64,000 nt of DNA from a virus: IMG/VR virus record IMGVR_UViG_3300037297_000249, positions 1-64,000 of that record. One strand, 5' to 3'. The notes below the pieces were generated by a model, which worked only from the letters and a program-made list of their open reading frames with translations, ran no database searches and was not told the origin of the DNA. Made by a program: the position numbers and the translations under genes. Below, in pieces: positions 40,015 through 49,407 of the stretch (its first letter is position 1; each line of letters begins with the position of its first letter).

Positions 40015-40959
40015 ATGAGTTTTCATTCGACAGTCAGTCTAGGAGCAAGGCATGGTCCGCATAATTGGGAGTATGCAAATCAGGCCGCAAGGGAGGGTGC
40101 TACCGGTTTTCTTTCTACCGATGTCTATAAAGTCGCTTTGCAGCTAGATGATTTGTCTTTATGGCTCTTGGTTGATACTTCCCCTACGTGGCAAGCGTTC
40201 GGTACCCTATCCGCTCACGGCGATCTTTCAGGGTTGCCCGCACCTGCGGACGATCATACTCAGTACTTGCACATCGACGGTAGAAGAGCTATGTCGGGTA
40301 ATTTGAGTTTGGGCGGAAACGCAATTACCAGTGTAGGTAATGTTGACGGTAGAGACGTTTCGGCTGATGGGTCCACTTTGGATTCTCATGTAGGAAATAC
40401 TTCAAACCCTCACAGCGTGTCAGCGGCGCAGGTGGGGGCTATACCGGCTATCTCGAGTCCTGCTCATGGGGATATTATCTATCGAGGGTCTTCAGCGTGG
40501 GACCGCCTAGCTGCTGGAACTTCAGGGTATTTGTTGCAGACCAACGGAGCAGGGGTGGCACCTTCTTGGGTTGAAGCCCCGGTAGGAATGGTTACAGTTG
40601 CAAGTGGAGTTAGTGAGGCTGAGTCAAGTACAACGTCGTCATCATTTCAACAGAAGCTTAGAGTTACAACTCCTTCTTTGACTAACGGATTGTCTTATTT
40701 GATTCAATGGTCTTGCGAAATAGGGGCATGGGCTGATGAGGATGTTGAGTTTCGAATGCAGCTTGACGATACCACAACCATAGCCACGCATTCTTGGAAG
40801 AACAATCCGTATGTCACGCGATATATGCCATGTAGTGGTTTTTACCCGAGTTCGGCGTTGAGCGGTGCAATCAACATTGATATGGATTGGAATAATGCGT
40901 ATGGGTTTAACCCTGCGTATATCAGAAGAGCTCGCATAATGATTTTCCAGCTCCCCTAG
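40015..40959 (+). CDS. Tail fiber protein
   Basis: 314 residues. Contains GDLSGLPAPADDHTQYLHIDGRRAMSG, then NLSLGGNAITSVGNVDGRDVSADG, LDSHVGNTSNPHSVSAAQVGA, repeats widespread in trimeric phage fibres, and a C-terminal jelly-roll-like domain (ESSTTSSSFQQKLRVTTPSL ... IATHSWKNNPYVTRYMPCSGFY). The last part is the likely receptor-binding head. Confidence 0.82.
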   Translation: MSFHSTVSLGARHGPHNWEYANQAAREGATGFLSTDVYKVALQLDDLSLWLLVDTSPTWQAFGTLSAHGDLSGLPAPADDHTQYLHIDGRRAMSGNLSLGGNAITSVGNVDGRDVSADGSTLDSHVGNTSNPHSVSAAQVGAIPAISSPAHGDIIYRGSSAWDRLAAGTSGYLLQTNGAGVAPSWVEAPVGMVTVASGVSEAESSTTSSSFQQKLRVTTPSLTNGLSYLIQWSCEIGAWADEDVEFRMQLDDTTTIATHSWKNNPYVTRYMPCSGFYPSSALSGAINIDMDWNNAYGFNPAYIRRARIMIFQLP

Positions 40960-40979
40960 AGAAAGGCAGAGGGCATTAC

Positions 40980-42626
40980 ATGGCTATCTATACGTATTAT
41001 AAGTCTACAGATTTTCCAGCACAAAAAGTTGCACCGGGGAAACTGCATAAAGAAATAGCAGAGAGTAGTATTACCGTTGATCTAAATGGTATAACTACTC
41101 AGGGTAATGAGGATGAAGTTTATTTAGACTTTGATGGGACATTGTCTTCTGGCGAAGAAGCCACTCTTGACGCGATTGTTGCAGCACACGGTGGGGACGA
41201 AGACCCAGCACAGAGTTCTGAGATAACTGAGTTTTTGGATATTAATACCATTGTTACAGATCCAACAACGAGTTTGTATGGTCCGTTTTTTATAATGCAG
41301 TTAATGTTGAACAGGAAAGCCTTGTATAATGACAGTGATAGTCCATTATACGAAGCAGGGTACACTCCTTTGTTGGGGGAGCTGGGTTCTGTACAATATC
41401 TTTTAGACATCCACGAAAAGACAGGATGGCATAGGGTGGAGCTAATGCAAGCAAGATATTCTAAGCCAAAAGCTTTGTTGATCTATTATGGGTATTTGAA
41501 CTCCTTTAATTACTCCAACAATTCTTGGAATAATGAATTAGTCGCTCAAGATATGGCTAAGTATAGTCTTATAGTCTTAGGTGGGTCCATTGTTAGGCAT
41601 GAGTCGGGAAGCCATACTGGGAGCAATGGGGCAGCATCCCTAGAGGACACGAGTAAGAGCTGGGAGACAAATGAGCTCGTTGGGCTTACTGTAACAAACA
41701 GTACCGACGGGAGTTCTGGTACAATAACAGCCAATACGGCTACTACAGTCACGGCCACGTTATCTGGGGGTACCGATAATGATTGGGATACTGATGACGT
41801 GTATGATATTCGTCATCCAGACTATACAAACGCTTCGACTATCATAGCTAGGGTAAAAGCTCTTAATCCGAGAACGAAGATTTTTGGATACGTGAAAACT
41901 CCACTTGAGTATACACCCTGGACAGCTCGGGTTAACGAGTGGGATGCAGAGGGGGTTCATGGGATCTTTATGGATGAGTCCGGGTATGATTATGGTACTA
42001 CATCCACAAATAGCAGGACTGCGTTCAACACTAAGGTTGACTTTGTTCACGGTAAAACCAATTCGAACCTTTGTTTTGTTAATTCTTGGAATATGGATCA
42101 TGTGCTGGGTACAGTGAACGATGCCTCATACCCAAACACTACGTGGAATCCAAGTTTAGTTGAGTCCAATTTGACTTGGGATGATTATTATTTGCTTGAG
42201 AGTTTTGCGGTTAATACTTCGGCATATTCCGCGAACAATGGATATGAGTCAAAGGCCAATTGGGCGTATAGAGGGGCTAAGGCCATCGCTCATCGATATA
42301 CGTATGGAATTAATCTTGTAGGTTCTGGAATAGTCTCTAATGGAAACGCAAATGGGAGCGACCTTTTCAACTTTGGGTTTATTTCAGCTTTGATGTTTGC
42401 TTTGGAGGCTTTTGGAACAAGCGATGCTTATTATGGGGCTTCGTCCGCGGAAGTCGATTGGTGGAGTAGGCCAGATGTTTCTGACATGGGTTTAGTTTAT
42501 GAAGTTACGCCGGTTATTCAAGTAGATGCAGGTGATTCGGATGTCTATCACAGATATGTCGAGTTTGGTAAATTGTCGCTGGACTTTTCTACCGGGGCAC
42601 AGAGCTCAAGTATTACGAAGTACTAG
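40980..42626 (+). CDS. Tail protein with glycoside-hydrolase-like barrel
   Basis: 548 residues. Residues ~150-470 read as a TIM-barrel glycoside hydrolase of the GH114/TM1410 style: KALLIYYGYLN, SLIVLGGSI, ALNPRTKIFGYVKTP, WDAEGVHGIFMDESGYDYG (D332, E333 are catalytic candidates), NSNLCFVNSWNMDHVLG. A ~70-residue beta module (about 210-280; TDGSSGTITANTATTVTATLSGG) is inserted after the second strand. The N-terminal ~120 residues resemble a tail attachment domain. Likely a depolymerase acting on capsule, exopolysaccharide or LPS. Confidence 0.68.
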   Translation: MAIYTYYKSTDFPAQKVAPGKLHKEIAESSITVDLNGITTQGNEDEVYLDFDGTLSSGEEATLDAIVAAHGGDEDPAQSSEITEFLDINTIVTDPTTSLYGPFFIMQLMLNRKALYNDSDSPLYEAGYTPLLGELGSVQYLLDIHEKTGWHRVELMQARYSKPKALLIYYGYLNSFNYSNNSWNNELVAQDMAKYSLIVLGGSIVRHESGSHTGSNGAASLEDTSKSWETNELVGLTVTNSTDGSSGTITANTATTVTATLSGGTDNDWDTDDVYDIRHPDYTNASTIIARVKALNPRTKIFGYVKTPLEYTPWTARVNEWDAEGVHGIFMDESGYDYGTTSTNSRTAFNTKVDFVHGKTNSNLCFVNSWNMDHVLGTVNDASYPNTTWNPSLVESNLTWDDYYLLESFAVNTSAYSANNGYESKANWAYRGAKAIAHRYTYGINLVGSGIVSNGNANGSDLFNFGFISALMFALEAFGTSDAYYGASSAEVDWWSRPDVSDMGLVYEVTPVIQVDAGDSDVYHRYVEFGKLSLDFSTGAQSSSITKY

Positions 42627-42728
42627 GGTTAGGGATATTGGTTTGTGTATTGCGTAAGTATGCTCTGATTTTAGGATTAGAGCGTATTGGTATTGAGCAT
42701 GTTCTTGGGGAAGACATGGAGTTTGGGT

Positions 42729-43238
42729 ATGGACAAAAGGGATGTTCCATCAGAGCCGACTGGAGTGAGGCAGCAAGATATTCGGGCATTACATGCCCGA
42801 ATAATGGAGTTGGAGCTTCGCATGAAAGCCGAGTTGGACAGAAAAAAGGACGCAAAAGTTGTAGACCTGGAAGTCGTACAGCTCAAGGAAGCCGTAAGCA
42901 AGCATGAATGCAGCCAGATTACTCGTATAGAGTTGATGTCGTCGAGCATGTCGGCCATCCAGAAGAGTATAAGCAATATCGAGGGAAGCATTAGTCGATG
43001 GAAATCTTTTCGTCTAGGAGGAGTGCTCGCGATCGTTCTAGCGCTGATTTCCGGGGCAACCTATATAATCAGGGCTGAAACGAAAGCAGATACAGTTAGC
43101 ACTTCGGTAAAACGGATTGAAGAAGACGTAGCCGAGATGAGGGAGCAGTTCGACGGGATAACCCCGAAGAAAGAGGCCGATGAAGAGACCCTAAACGTTA
43201 TTCGAAGTACGATAATGGAAGCCCTTTCCGGGAGGTAA
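42729..43238 (+). CDS. Coiled-coil membrane protein in the tail operon
   Basis: 169 residues from ATG 42729 (GGAG 7 bases upstream). Charged coiled coil (ALHARIMELELRMKAELDRKKDAKVVDLEVVQLKEAVSKHE), one transmembrane segment (FRLGGVLAIVLALISGATYI, about 100-120) and a second acidic coil. Resembles small phage membrane proteins with haemolysin-XhlA-like layout. It sits among tail genes, about 10 kb before the lysis cassette; lysis, membrane docking or host takeover are possible. Confidence 0.6.
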   Translation: MDKRDVPSEPTGVRQQDIRALHARIMELELRMKAELDRKKDAKVVDLEVVQLKEAVSKHECSQITRIELMSSSMSAIQKSISNIEGSISRWKSFRLGGVLAIVLALISGATYIIRAETKADTVSTSVKRIEEDVAEMREQFDGITPKKEADEETLNVIRSTIMEALSGR

Positions 43239-43239
43239 C

Positions 43240-43839
43240 GTGGAGACACATGTAAGGCAGGTAGGGGAAGTTGTAGTATCGCAGTTCCCTATATTTGATG
43301 AAGACGGTGTTTCGTATCTATCAGGTGTGCTTCCGAGTTCTTTTGATATTTCCCAGTTTCGCAATGACACCGAGGTTGCGGTTACAGCTACAGTCTCGGA
43401 GATAGGCACAAGCGGTATTTATCAAGTTACGTTCACCCCCACCGATTCGGCGCAGTGGGCCATTGTAGTAAAGCTTCCGAGTACAGGTGACGTTTGGGGT
43501 ATGCATGTTACCTCATTCGTTGAAGATTTTAATGGAGTATCGGAGGCGCAGATGAACGCGGCATACGATGAGGATACTTCGATACTCTTCTTAGAGATGT
43601 GGTTGGATAGGAATGGAGAGACGGTGCTTACTGGGTTGGTTTCGGCCAGGGTTGAGGTGTATGACGACTTAGAGAATCTTCTATTTTCAGGAAGTTCGAG
43701 TACACCTAAAGTCGATGGTCGGTTTAGTGTGTCAGGTGTCGTTTCTCTAGTGGAGAACCGGCCGCACAATGCAGTGGTTTCTATAACTGATAGTCTGGGA
43801 ACGGTCGTAACCGGACAGGCTTTCACCACGGTGGGTTAG
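43240..43839 (+). CDS. Beta-rich tail/baseplate protein
   Basis: 199 residues, GTG start, GGAGG 8 bases upstream. Starts with strands (VGEVVVSQFPIFDEDGVSYLSGV) and two beta-sandwich-like halves (TFTPTDSAQWAIVVKLPSTGDVWGMHV; RVEVYDDLENLLFSGSSSTPKVDGRFSVSGVVSL). Similar to BppU-type or Ig-like tail decoration modules, but no confident family. Confidence 0.6.
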   Translation: METHVRQVGEVVVSQFPIFDEDGVSYLSGVLPSSFDISQFRNDTEVAVTATVSEIGTSGIYQVTFTPTDSAQWAIVVKLPSTGDVWGMHVTSFVEDFNGVSEAQMNAAYDEDTSILFLEMWLDRNGETVLTGLVSARVEVYDDLENLLFSGSSSTPKVDGRFSVSGVVSLVENRPHNAVVSITDSLGTVVTGQAFTTVG

Positions 43840-44072
43840 TGTTTTTAGTATCGAAAAATAAGCGGTCTCAAGTGCTGTTTCGTCGGGGGTTGGAGGGGGA
43901 TAAGCCACCGGATATTTTCTTTGAGTCGCCGCTTAGGGTAACAACAGAAAGACTGATTACTATGGTGGACTCACTTAATACAGTGGTGGCGTCAGAGTAC
44001 GAGTGCAAAGTTGTGGATGAATTAACAATATCCCTTGAGAATGAGCCTGTGTTATCTTTGGACTGTGAGTAG
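43839..44072 (+). CDS. Small hypothetical tail-operon protein
   Basis: 77 residues, GTG overlapping the previous stop (TAGTG). Begins MFLVSKNKRSQVLFRRGLEGDKPPDIFFESP; C-terminal part is Leu/Val/Glu-rich. Translation coupling and position argue for a real structural accessory; no family. Confidence 0.55.
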   Translation: MFLVSKNKRSQVLFRRGLEGDKPPDIFFESPLRVTTERLITMVDSLNTVVASEYECKVVDELTISLENEPVLSLDCE

Positions 44073-44080
44073 GAGGGTCT

Positions 44081-44434
44081 ATGAGTGTTCCTAATGTTTT
44101 AAGGGTGGTGAAAAAACGGCATTCTCAAAGGCCATACCTTAGAGTGAGAGTCAGCGGGTCCGATGAGACCCCTTTTGATTTCACGGGTGCCTTGTCAGTC
44201 ACGTTCACTATGGTCAATAGAATAAGTGGTGTCGAGAAGGTCAACTCGGCCGGGGTTATTGTAAGTCCGGTTACAGAGGGCCTACTAGAGTATCAGTGGA
44301 AGGCTGTTGATGTAGATACCGCCGGAGAATATGTTGCAGAGTTTGACGTGGATTACGGGGCAGGGGAAACGATGACACTTCCTGAAAATGGTAATATTTT
44401 GGTTACTATTTTTGAGGATGTAAACGACGAGTAG
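44081..44434 (+). CDS. BppU-like baseplate upper protein domain
   Basis: 117 residues, RBS TAGGAGG. YLRVRVSGSDETPFDFTGALSVTFTMVN...VEKVNSAGVIVSP..EGLLEYQWKAVDVDTAGEYVAEFDVDYG is the pattern of the BppU N-terminal/Ig-like domain used to plug receptor-binding proteins into baseplates. Confidence 0.7.
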   Translation: MSVPNVLRVVKKRHSQRPYLRVRVSGSDETPFDFTGALSVTFTMVNRISGVEKVNSAGVIVSPVTEGLLEYQWKAVDVDTAGEYVAEFDVDYGAGETMTLPENGNILVTIFEDVNDE

Positions 44435-44442
44435 GTGATACT

Positions 44443-46353
44443 ATGGCTGCAAAAATCAATATCGAAGTTACAGGGTTTCCTCTAGGCAGTCCGGGTGAAA
44501 GTGAAATTCATCCCTATTCTGTGATCGAAAGTTCTTCTCCTTTGATTAATCTTTCGCTGACTGATGACACTGGGGTAAACCAATATTTTTGGTCTTTTGT
44601 TTCGAGGCCATTAGGGTCTACGGTGACTATGGTTAACGCCACGTCACCCATAGCGAGTTTCAATCCGGATATAGGTCTTGCTGGAACGTATATTGTTCAG
44701 TGCTCACTGAATAACGGTGCAACCATTTTGACCAACGGGGTTGCTTTCACGACAGAAGTCATGGAAGTTCGAATACCCAGCGCGAAAGAGACCAAGGAGT
44801 TCGATGCCTATGCGGGATGGGACCCAGCCTTACAGGATTTCATGCGTAAAGTCGACGACGGCATCGGGGGAATTGGGGCGACCTACTGGGAGCAGTTTGC
44901 CGGCAGTCTCATTGGGGGCTCCGGGGTATACCTGAAGCCTGCATTGGACGAGAGAGTAGCACTTCCCGCAGGAACTTTTGCGGGGCCTTCTTTAGTGCTT
45001 GGTGGGGATGCGGAGACGGGGTTGTGGTCAAGGAATACCGGGGAGATTGCGGTTACGGTTAATGGGTACCCTGGGGTGACCCTGTATGAAATGTGGGGTG
45101 GGCTTTATTTTGAAACCTATGACGTTGATGACTCTTGTTATGAGTTTTATCTGTCACATTATAAGGAGTCCTCAGGAGCCCCAGCCACATTCTATGTAGA
45201 GGCTATCGGGACAGACGATAACGCAGGGTCAAATCTTAATTTATGGAGTAGAGCAGGTTATACCGCTGGAAGTAGCTATGTTGAGGTAGCTGCATATGAT
45301 GGAACGGATACCTATGTTGGCGTTAACGCATGGAATAGCTCGGGGTATTCAAGTTCAATATCTGTATTGGCGGTATCCGAAGATGTCTCAACAGTCGGAG
45401 TTTCATCCCGGTGTATGGGTACTGAGTGGTCGTATCTACGGATTTCTTCTGAGTCGACGCATGGAGGAGCCTCTCTAGTATTGTCGTGTAGGGGTAAAGC
45501 CGGGGCTTCAGTGGATGAGGGCAGAATACAAATAGGTGAGAATAATACGGGTAAGATTACTTTCTGGAATGCCGATATTTATGCAGCTCCATCTTGGCCT
45601 GGGGATTATGTTTACTTAATCGATGACTTTACTGAAATGGATGATTATTATAGCGCTTTTGGTGAAGTGTCTATTCTTAACGCCATTGTTCAAGCGTCGA
45701 CAACGGGGTTTAGTGTTTCGGGTCTAGCAGAAGACCAAATAGTTTTCGGAGCTCCTAGTGGAGCGCTAGACCAGTCTCCGGATTTCATGTTAACTGACAC
45801 CTTAAGGTTTAAGGTAGCTGCCGATTCCATTGTTTCGTATGATTATTCCAGCGTATTCGGTAGGTATGTGAATTCTGAATTTTCAGGAGCCCAGTTTGTC
45901 GCCTATTCTAGACGAGGTACTGATACAGGTTCTGCTCAAGTCGCAGATAATTTAGTTCTGGTTTGTGAAACCACGGGAGATACTACGGCGTCATTTCGGC
46001 TAGTATCTGGGGGTACCGATAATCCTATAAAACTTTCAGAGAATAGGGTTATGGCTTTTAAGGTCAAAGTAGTATCTTCTGGGGTAGACACGAGTACCGG
46101 TGTGCGTGTGCAAGAGCGTCATGTGCTTTTTTGGAATAGTTCAGTAAACTCTTGGGATTGGGGGCCGGCGGCTACAGTCATCAATGATAGGTCTACTTGG
46201 GCGTCTTCTATTGGGGTTTATATGGGGGGTGTTGACGGAGAGTTTGGATTATCAATAGAAGTTACTGGAACAAGTGGGAATCCGAATATTTTCCACGTAG
46301 CTTATGTTACGGAAATGGTCATAGCTCAAACGGCGTACAATGCGAGTAGTTAA
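44443..46353 (+). CDS. Large tail fiber / tailspike-like protein
   Basis: 636 residues. N-terminal Ig-like domain (INLSLTDDTGVNQYFWSFVSRPLGSTVTMVN...GTYIVQCSLNNG), then a linker and the GPSLVLGGDAETGLWSRNTGEIAVTVNG motif found in many phage fibres, a Tyr/Ser/Gly-rich beta body, and a C-terminal beta domain. No chaperone or depolymerase motif recognised. Likely a receptor-binding protein. Confidence 0.72.
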   Translation: MAAKINIEVTGFPLGSPGESEIHPYSVIESSSPLINLSLTDDTGVNQYFWSFVSRPLGSTVTMVNATSPIASFNPDIGLAGTYIVQCSLNNGATILTNGVAFTTEVMEVRIPSAKETKEFDAYAGWDPALQDFMRKVDDGIGGIGATYWEQFAGSLIGGSGVYLKPALDERVALPAGTFAGPSLVLGGDAETGLWSRNTGEIAVTVNGYPGVTLYEMWGGLYFETYDVDDSCYEFYLSHYKESSGAPATFYVEAIGTDDNAGSNLNLWSRAGYTAGSSYVEVAAYDGTDTYVGVNAWNSSGYSSSISVLAVSEDVSTVGVSSRCMGTEWSYLRISSESTHGGASLVLSCRGKAGASVDEGRIQIGENNTGKITFWNADIYAAPSWPGDYVYLIDDFTEMDDYYSAFGEVSILNAIVQASTTGFSVSGLAEDQIVFGAPSGALDQSPDFMLTDTLRFKVAADSIVSYDYSSVFGRYVNSEFSGAQFVAYSRRGTDTGSAQVADNLVLVCETTGDTTASFRLVSGGTDNPIKLSENRVMAFKVKVVSSGVDTSTGVRVQERHVLFWNSSVNSWDWGPAATVINDRSTWASSIGVYMGGVDGEFGLSIEVTGTSGNPNIFHVAYVTEMVIAQTAYNASS

Positions 46354-47106
46354 ATGAAAATAAATCATGCTAAAGTTCGGTGTATAAATCTTGAGCGGTC
46401 GCCTAAGCGGTGGATAGATATTGTCACATTATTCGGTGATAAAGTGATACGGATTGACGCCGTAGACGGTATGCAGTTTGCTTCGGGTGAGTGGGACCGT
46501 ATGGGCAAGCCTTGCTGGGCTGAACTCCCCATCGATGCATCTACGAAGTATTTTGAAATGTTTCCTACTACCTATGGTTGTAATCTTTCTCACATTAAAG
46601 CATGGGAGCACTTTTTAAACAGTGATGAAGAGTGGGGAGTCTTTGTAGAAGACGACACTATGCCTATTAAGGATATTTTATCGGTGGATATTCCTGAAGC
46701 CTGTGACTTTTTCTATCTTATCGGGCCAGACCATCCGGGTTATCGTATAGGGCTTTTTCCGGACGGACAAGTTAGGTTTGCTAGGACATTAGGGGCGTAT
46801 TTAATGTCTCGTAAAGCCGCTGAGCTGGCCATTCGCGCCATGAATACCCATTACTTTCAAGCCGATACTCAAGTGCCGATTAGAATCTTTGAGTCAATGA
46901 AGCATCATAAAATTAAAACGCCTAATTGGGAAGCGCTGCCTAGGATAAAGGCATATGGGCCTATGGAGTCTATAGTAGGCCATTCTAAGAACGCAGAGTT
47001 GTCAACGTTCACGATTGACGGCAAAAAGAATTGGATACCAGATGAGCTAAAGAGTATAAAGTATACCAGTCATCAAAGGAGGCATCATGACAGTAGTTAC
47101 AAATAA
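46354..47106 (+). CDS. Glycosyltransferase family 25-like protein
   Basis: 250 residues. VRCINLERSPKRW (9-20), TTYGCNLSHIKAWEHFL (72-88) and GVFVEDDTMP (95-104; EDD is the metal/nucleotide-sugar motif) match the GT25 (LPS beta-galactosyltransferase/procollagen transferase-like) fold. It follows directly on the fibre stop codon and has no clear RBS of its own. Could glycosylate tail proteins or alter host surface glycans to exclude other phages. Confidence 0.78.
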   Translation: MKINHAKVRCINLERSPKRWIDIVTLFGDKVIRIDAVDGMQFASGEWDRMGKPCWAELPIDASTKYFEMFPTTYGCNLSHIKAWEHFLNSDEEWGVFVEDDTMPIKDILSVDIPEACDFFYLIGPDHPGYRIGLFPDGQVRFARTLGAYLMSRKAAELAIRAMNTHYFQADTQVPIRIFESMKHHKIKTPNWEALPRIKAYGPMESIVGHSKNAELSTFTIDGKKNWIPDELKSIKYTSHQRRHHDSSYK

Positions 47107-47614
47107 TCAATTGGCAGCAGTTAGCGCAGTGTTTGATAAGCTCGGAAACACAACAGATGAGGTTTCGCGGTGGGAATTTGCAGTTAGGATTTGTAAATTT
47201 AAACCATTCGTTGATGCATTAAACGAAGCCAGAAAACCGTCTGATGGAGCAAAGAGATTTCAGGATAGAGCTCAGGGTCTGGTTATGAAACACGGGTCTG
47301 TCGTGGAAGAAGTTAATGGGTTTCGTAGGTATGAAGTCCCAGAGGAGGCGAAGGGAACATTTGCACGGGAGCAGGAAAGTCTCCGGGAGGAGTACGCATC
47401 TGAGTTTCAGGAGTTTGTTAAGCACCAAGAAAACTTGAAAACGCTCGGGAATAAAGAAATAGAGTTGGACATAGAGCCGATAAAGTATGAATGGTGTGAT
47501 AACCTGATTAATGCTAAGGAGGTCGCTTTCCTTATGGGATTGGGGCTGATAACGGCCAGTGTTCAAGAAGACGCTAAAAATGTACCCAACGTTATGCGCA
47601 AAGTAGGAGGTTGA
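47087..47614 (+). CDS. Hypothetical helical protein in tail operon
   Basis: 175 residues, RBS AAAGGAGG, overlapping GT25 by 20 bases. Helical throughout (NQLAAVSAVFDKLGNTTDEVSRWEFAVRICKFK; FAREQESLREEYASEFQEFVKHQENLKTL) with a C-terminal FLMGLGLITA. The layout resembles DUF1617-type phage proteins; this is a weak, by-eye match. Confidence 0.5.
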   Translation: MTVVTNNQLAAVSAVFDKLGNTTDEVSRWEFAVRICKFKPFVDALNEARKPSDGAKRFQDRAQGLVMKHGSVVEEVNGFRRYEVPEEAKGTFAREQESLREEYASEFQEFVKHQENLKTLGNKEIELDIEPIKYEWCDNLINAKEVAFLMGLGLITASVQEDAKNVPNVMRKVGG

Positions 47615-47615
47615 A

Positions 47616-48851
47616 TTGCTCGGATGGGGCGTTCAGTATTGGGGCCTAGATTACTGGGGTGGGATAGGGCCTACTTTAGATGAAGGATTCGGAGAATTCC
47701 AGTTTAGGGTGGTTGCTATGTCCCAAGGGTACACCATAAAGGTTACTCTAACCACTCCTGATGCGGCTGATAGCCCCCAGTGGTCGCGAAGGTTTACGAT
47801 TCTTCGCAAGAGCAACGAATGGCCGCAGGCGGTCGATGATACGAATGTCTTTGTAATTTCCGATGTAGTGGATTTGGGGTCTACTGAGTATTCCTTCTTG
47901 GACCCAGACTTGGTCGCGGGCAAGGACTACTACTATCGGCTGTTTCTTTTGGGTACCGATGGGATTTGGTATTCAAGTCGAGCTGAAATGGATTCGGCTT
48001 ACCCCTATGAGCGGTGGGGGAGTGCGAAGTCGATGTATATGAGCCTTCCTAGGGGATGGAGGTCTCATGATGAAACCCAAGATTTGTACAACTTTGTTGA
48101 GATGTTTGGCGCGGTTGCGGACAATCTCAAGACCGATTGTGAGTACTTAAAGACTCTGTTCTCTATCTATGATGTTCATGAAGATTTACTTCCGATAGCG
48201 GACAGCAAGATTGGGTGGCCTACCTGGATTCAAGCTGGAGGGGTTCATAAAAGGCGGGACTCGGCGAATGCTGTTGAGACGTATAAGCGGTTAGGCACTG
48301 AGTATGGGTATAGCCAGCTTTTTGCATCTGTTACAGATTGGGAGTTTACTCTCACTTCAGGGTGGAAGTACCTTTTTTGGTCGAACAGTGCCTATAGCAC
48401 CACTCCGGATTTAACTGATCCTGATTTATTGGCCGATGTAGGCGGAGTCGGTGACCTCCTTCGGTATACGAACGACCCCTCTAGGTGGCAGTCTTATACC
48501 GGGTTGGGATTTTATTTGACGGAGATACCCGGGGTTACCGGTCCGTTCACCCAAGAAATGTGGGATCGAATCCTATTTCTCATCGAGTGGGGGAAAGCCA
48601 GTTACGTAGTCTACGAGGTCCGGATTGTCCCGATATCGGAAGAAGAGTATCTAGCGGACTGGGTACTTGACGAAGCTTTGGAACCCCTCATTGCGTTTAT
48701 AGAGCGTAGCGTGAGCGCTGAGTTGGACGAAGAAGATGCCCCGTATTCCCCCGATTTATTTATGTTCATGTCTAATCACGATATGTGCTTAACAAACACC
48801 GATGAAAGTCGGGTATGGCACAGTTATCTAAGCTTTGATTATCCCCCCTAG
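47616..48851 (+). CDS. Tail protein I-like baseplate component with FN3-like domain
   Basis: 411 residues, TTG start with AGGAGG (47606-47611). Residues ~25-120 look like an FN3 module (QWSRRFTILRKSNEWP ... STEYSFLDPDLVAGKDYYYRLFLLGTDG). The rest (LYNFVEMFGAVADNLKTDCEYLKTLFSIYDVHEDLLPIADSKIGWP and ETYKRLGTEYGYSQLF) is typical of P2 gpI-like tail proteins that connect wedge and fibres. Confidence 0.72.
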   Translation: MLGWGVQYWGLDYWGGIGPTLDEGFGEFQFRVVAMSQGYTIKVTLTTPDAADSPQWSRRFTILRKSNEWPQAVDDTNVFVISDVVDLGSTEYSFLDPDLVAGKDYYYRLFLLGTDGIWYSSRAEMDSAYPYERWGSAKSMYMSLPRGWRSHDETQDLYNFVEMFGAVADNLKTDCEYLKTLFSIYDVHEDLLPIADSKIGWPTWIQAGGVHKRRDSANAVETYKRLGTEYGYSQLFASVTDWEFTLTSGWKYLFWSNSAYSTTPDLTDPDLLADVGGVGDLLRYTNDPSRWQSYTGLGFYLTEIPGVTGPFTQEMWDRILFLIEWGKASYVVYEVRIVPISEEEYLADWVLDEALEPLIAFIERSVSAELDEEDAPYSPDLFMFMSNHDMCLTNTDESRVWHSYLSFDYPP

Positions 48852-48871
48852 AGGGCTGAAAAGAGGTCGTA

Positions 48872-49396
48872 ATGAAAATTGTAGGTCGATGGCAGGATGT
48901 TTATCGGTATTCGAACGGGCAGGTCACCCCGGGGAGAGCCGGCGAGTTTGTCTGGGGGTTTAACCAGATACAGAATTCTTTTCGGACGTTGTTGGCTTGT
49001 TGGGCGCGAGAAGAGTCGGGATACGGACGTATAGGGTTTATGGGGATTGGTACAGGGTTGCCGGGCTGGGACACCACCCCGCCGGTTCAGAGCTACGCCC
49101 AAAGCACTCTAGAGGCAGAGTATTATCGGTTGACGATTCCCCAAGGGGAAATCATTTTTATTGACCCGAGTACTGGGTCACCAGCAGGGAGTCCCACCAA
49201 TAAGTTAGAGATCACCGTTATCATCGGGTATTCGGCGGCCAACGGCACCATGCGAGAATTCGGTCTGTTCGGGGGAACGGCCACATCCACTTTGGATACC
49301 GGCGAAATGGTGAATTGGATTGTGCATGATAGGATTGACAAAACGTCAGGTTTTGAAATTCAACGAAAAGTCAGAATTGAGTTTGTTACCCAGTAG
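48872..49396 (+). CDS. Tail fiber-adaptor-like protein
   Basis: 174 residues. MKIVGRWQDVYRYSNGQVTPGR then a beta-rich domain with GIGTGLPGWDTTPP ... RLTIPQGEIIFID ... GTMREFGLFGGTATSTLDTGEMVNWIVHDRIDKTSGFEIQRKVRIEF. The REFGLFGG...G....R....I.K....EI.R..RIEF ending is widely seen in phage tail proteins of the collar/adaptor group. Confidence 0.68.
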   Translation: MKIVGRWQDVYRYSNGQVTPGRAGEFVWGFNQIQNSFRTLLACWAREESGYGRIGFMGIGTGLPGWDTTPPVQSYAQSTLEAEYYRLTIPQGEIIFIDPSTGSPAGSPTNKLEITVIIGYSAANGTMREFGLFGGTATSTLDTGEMVNWIVHDRIDKTSGFEIQRKVRIEFVTQ

Positions 49397-49407
49397 GAGG
49401 AGGCATA

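Noticed and set aside
42638-42907. Open frame of 89 codons overlapping the coiled-coil membrane protein
   Set aside because: Overlaps the better-supported gene in another frame and lacks an RBS; its sequence becomes Arg/Gly/Ser-rich out-of-frame text.
42677-42991. Minus-strand open frames in the tail region, and similar ones at 29537-30061 and 20699-21181
   Set aside because: Mirror frames of conserved plus-strand structural genes without RBS.
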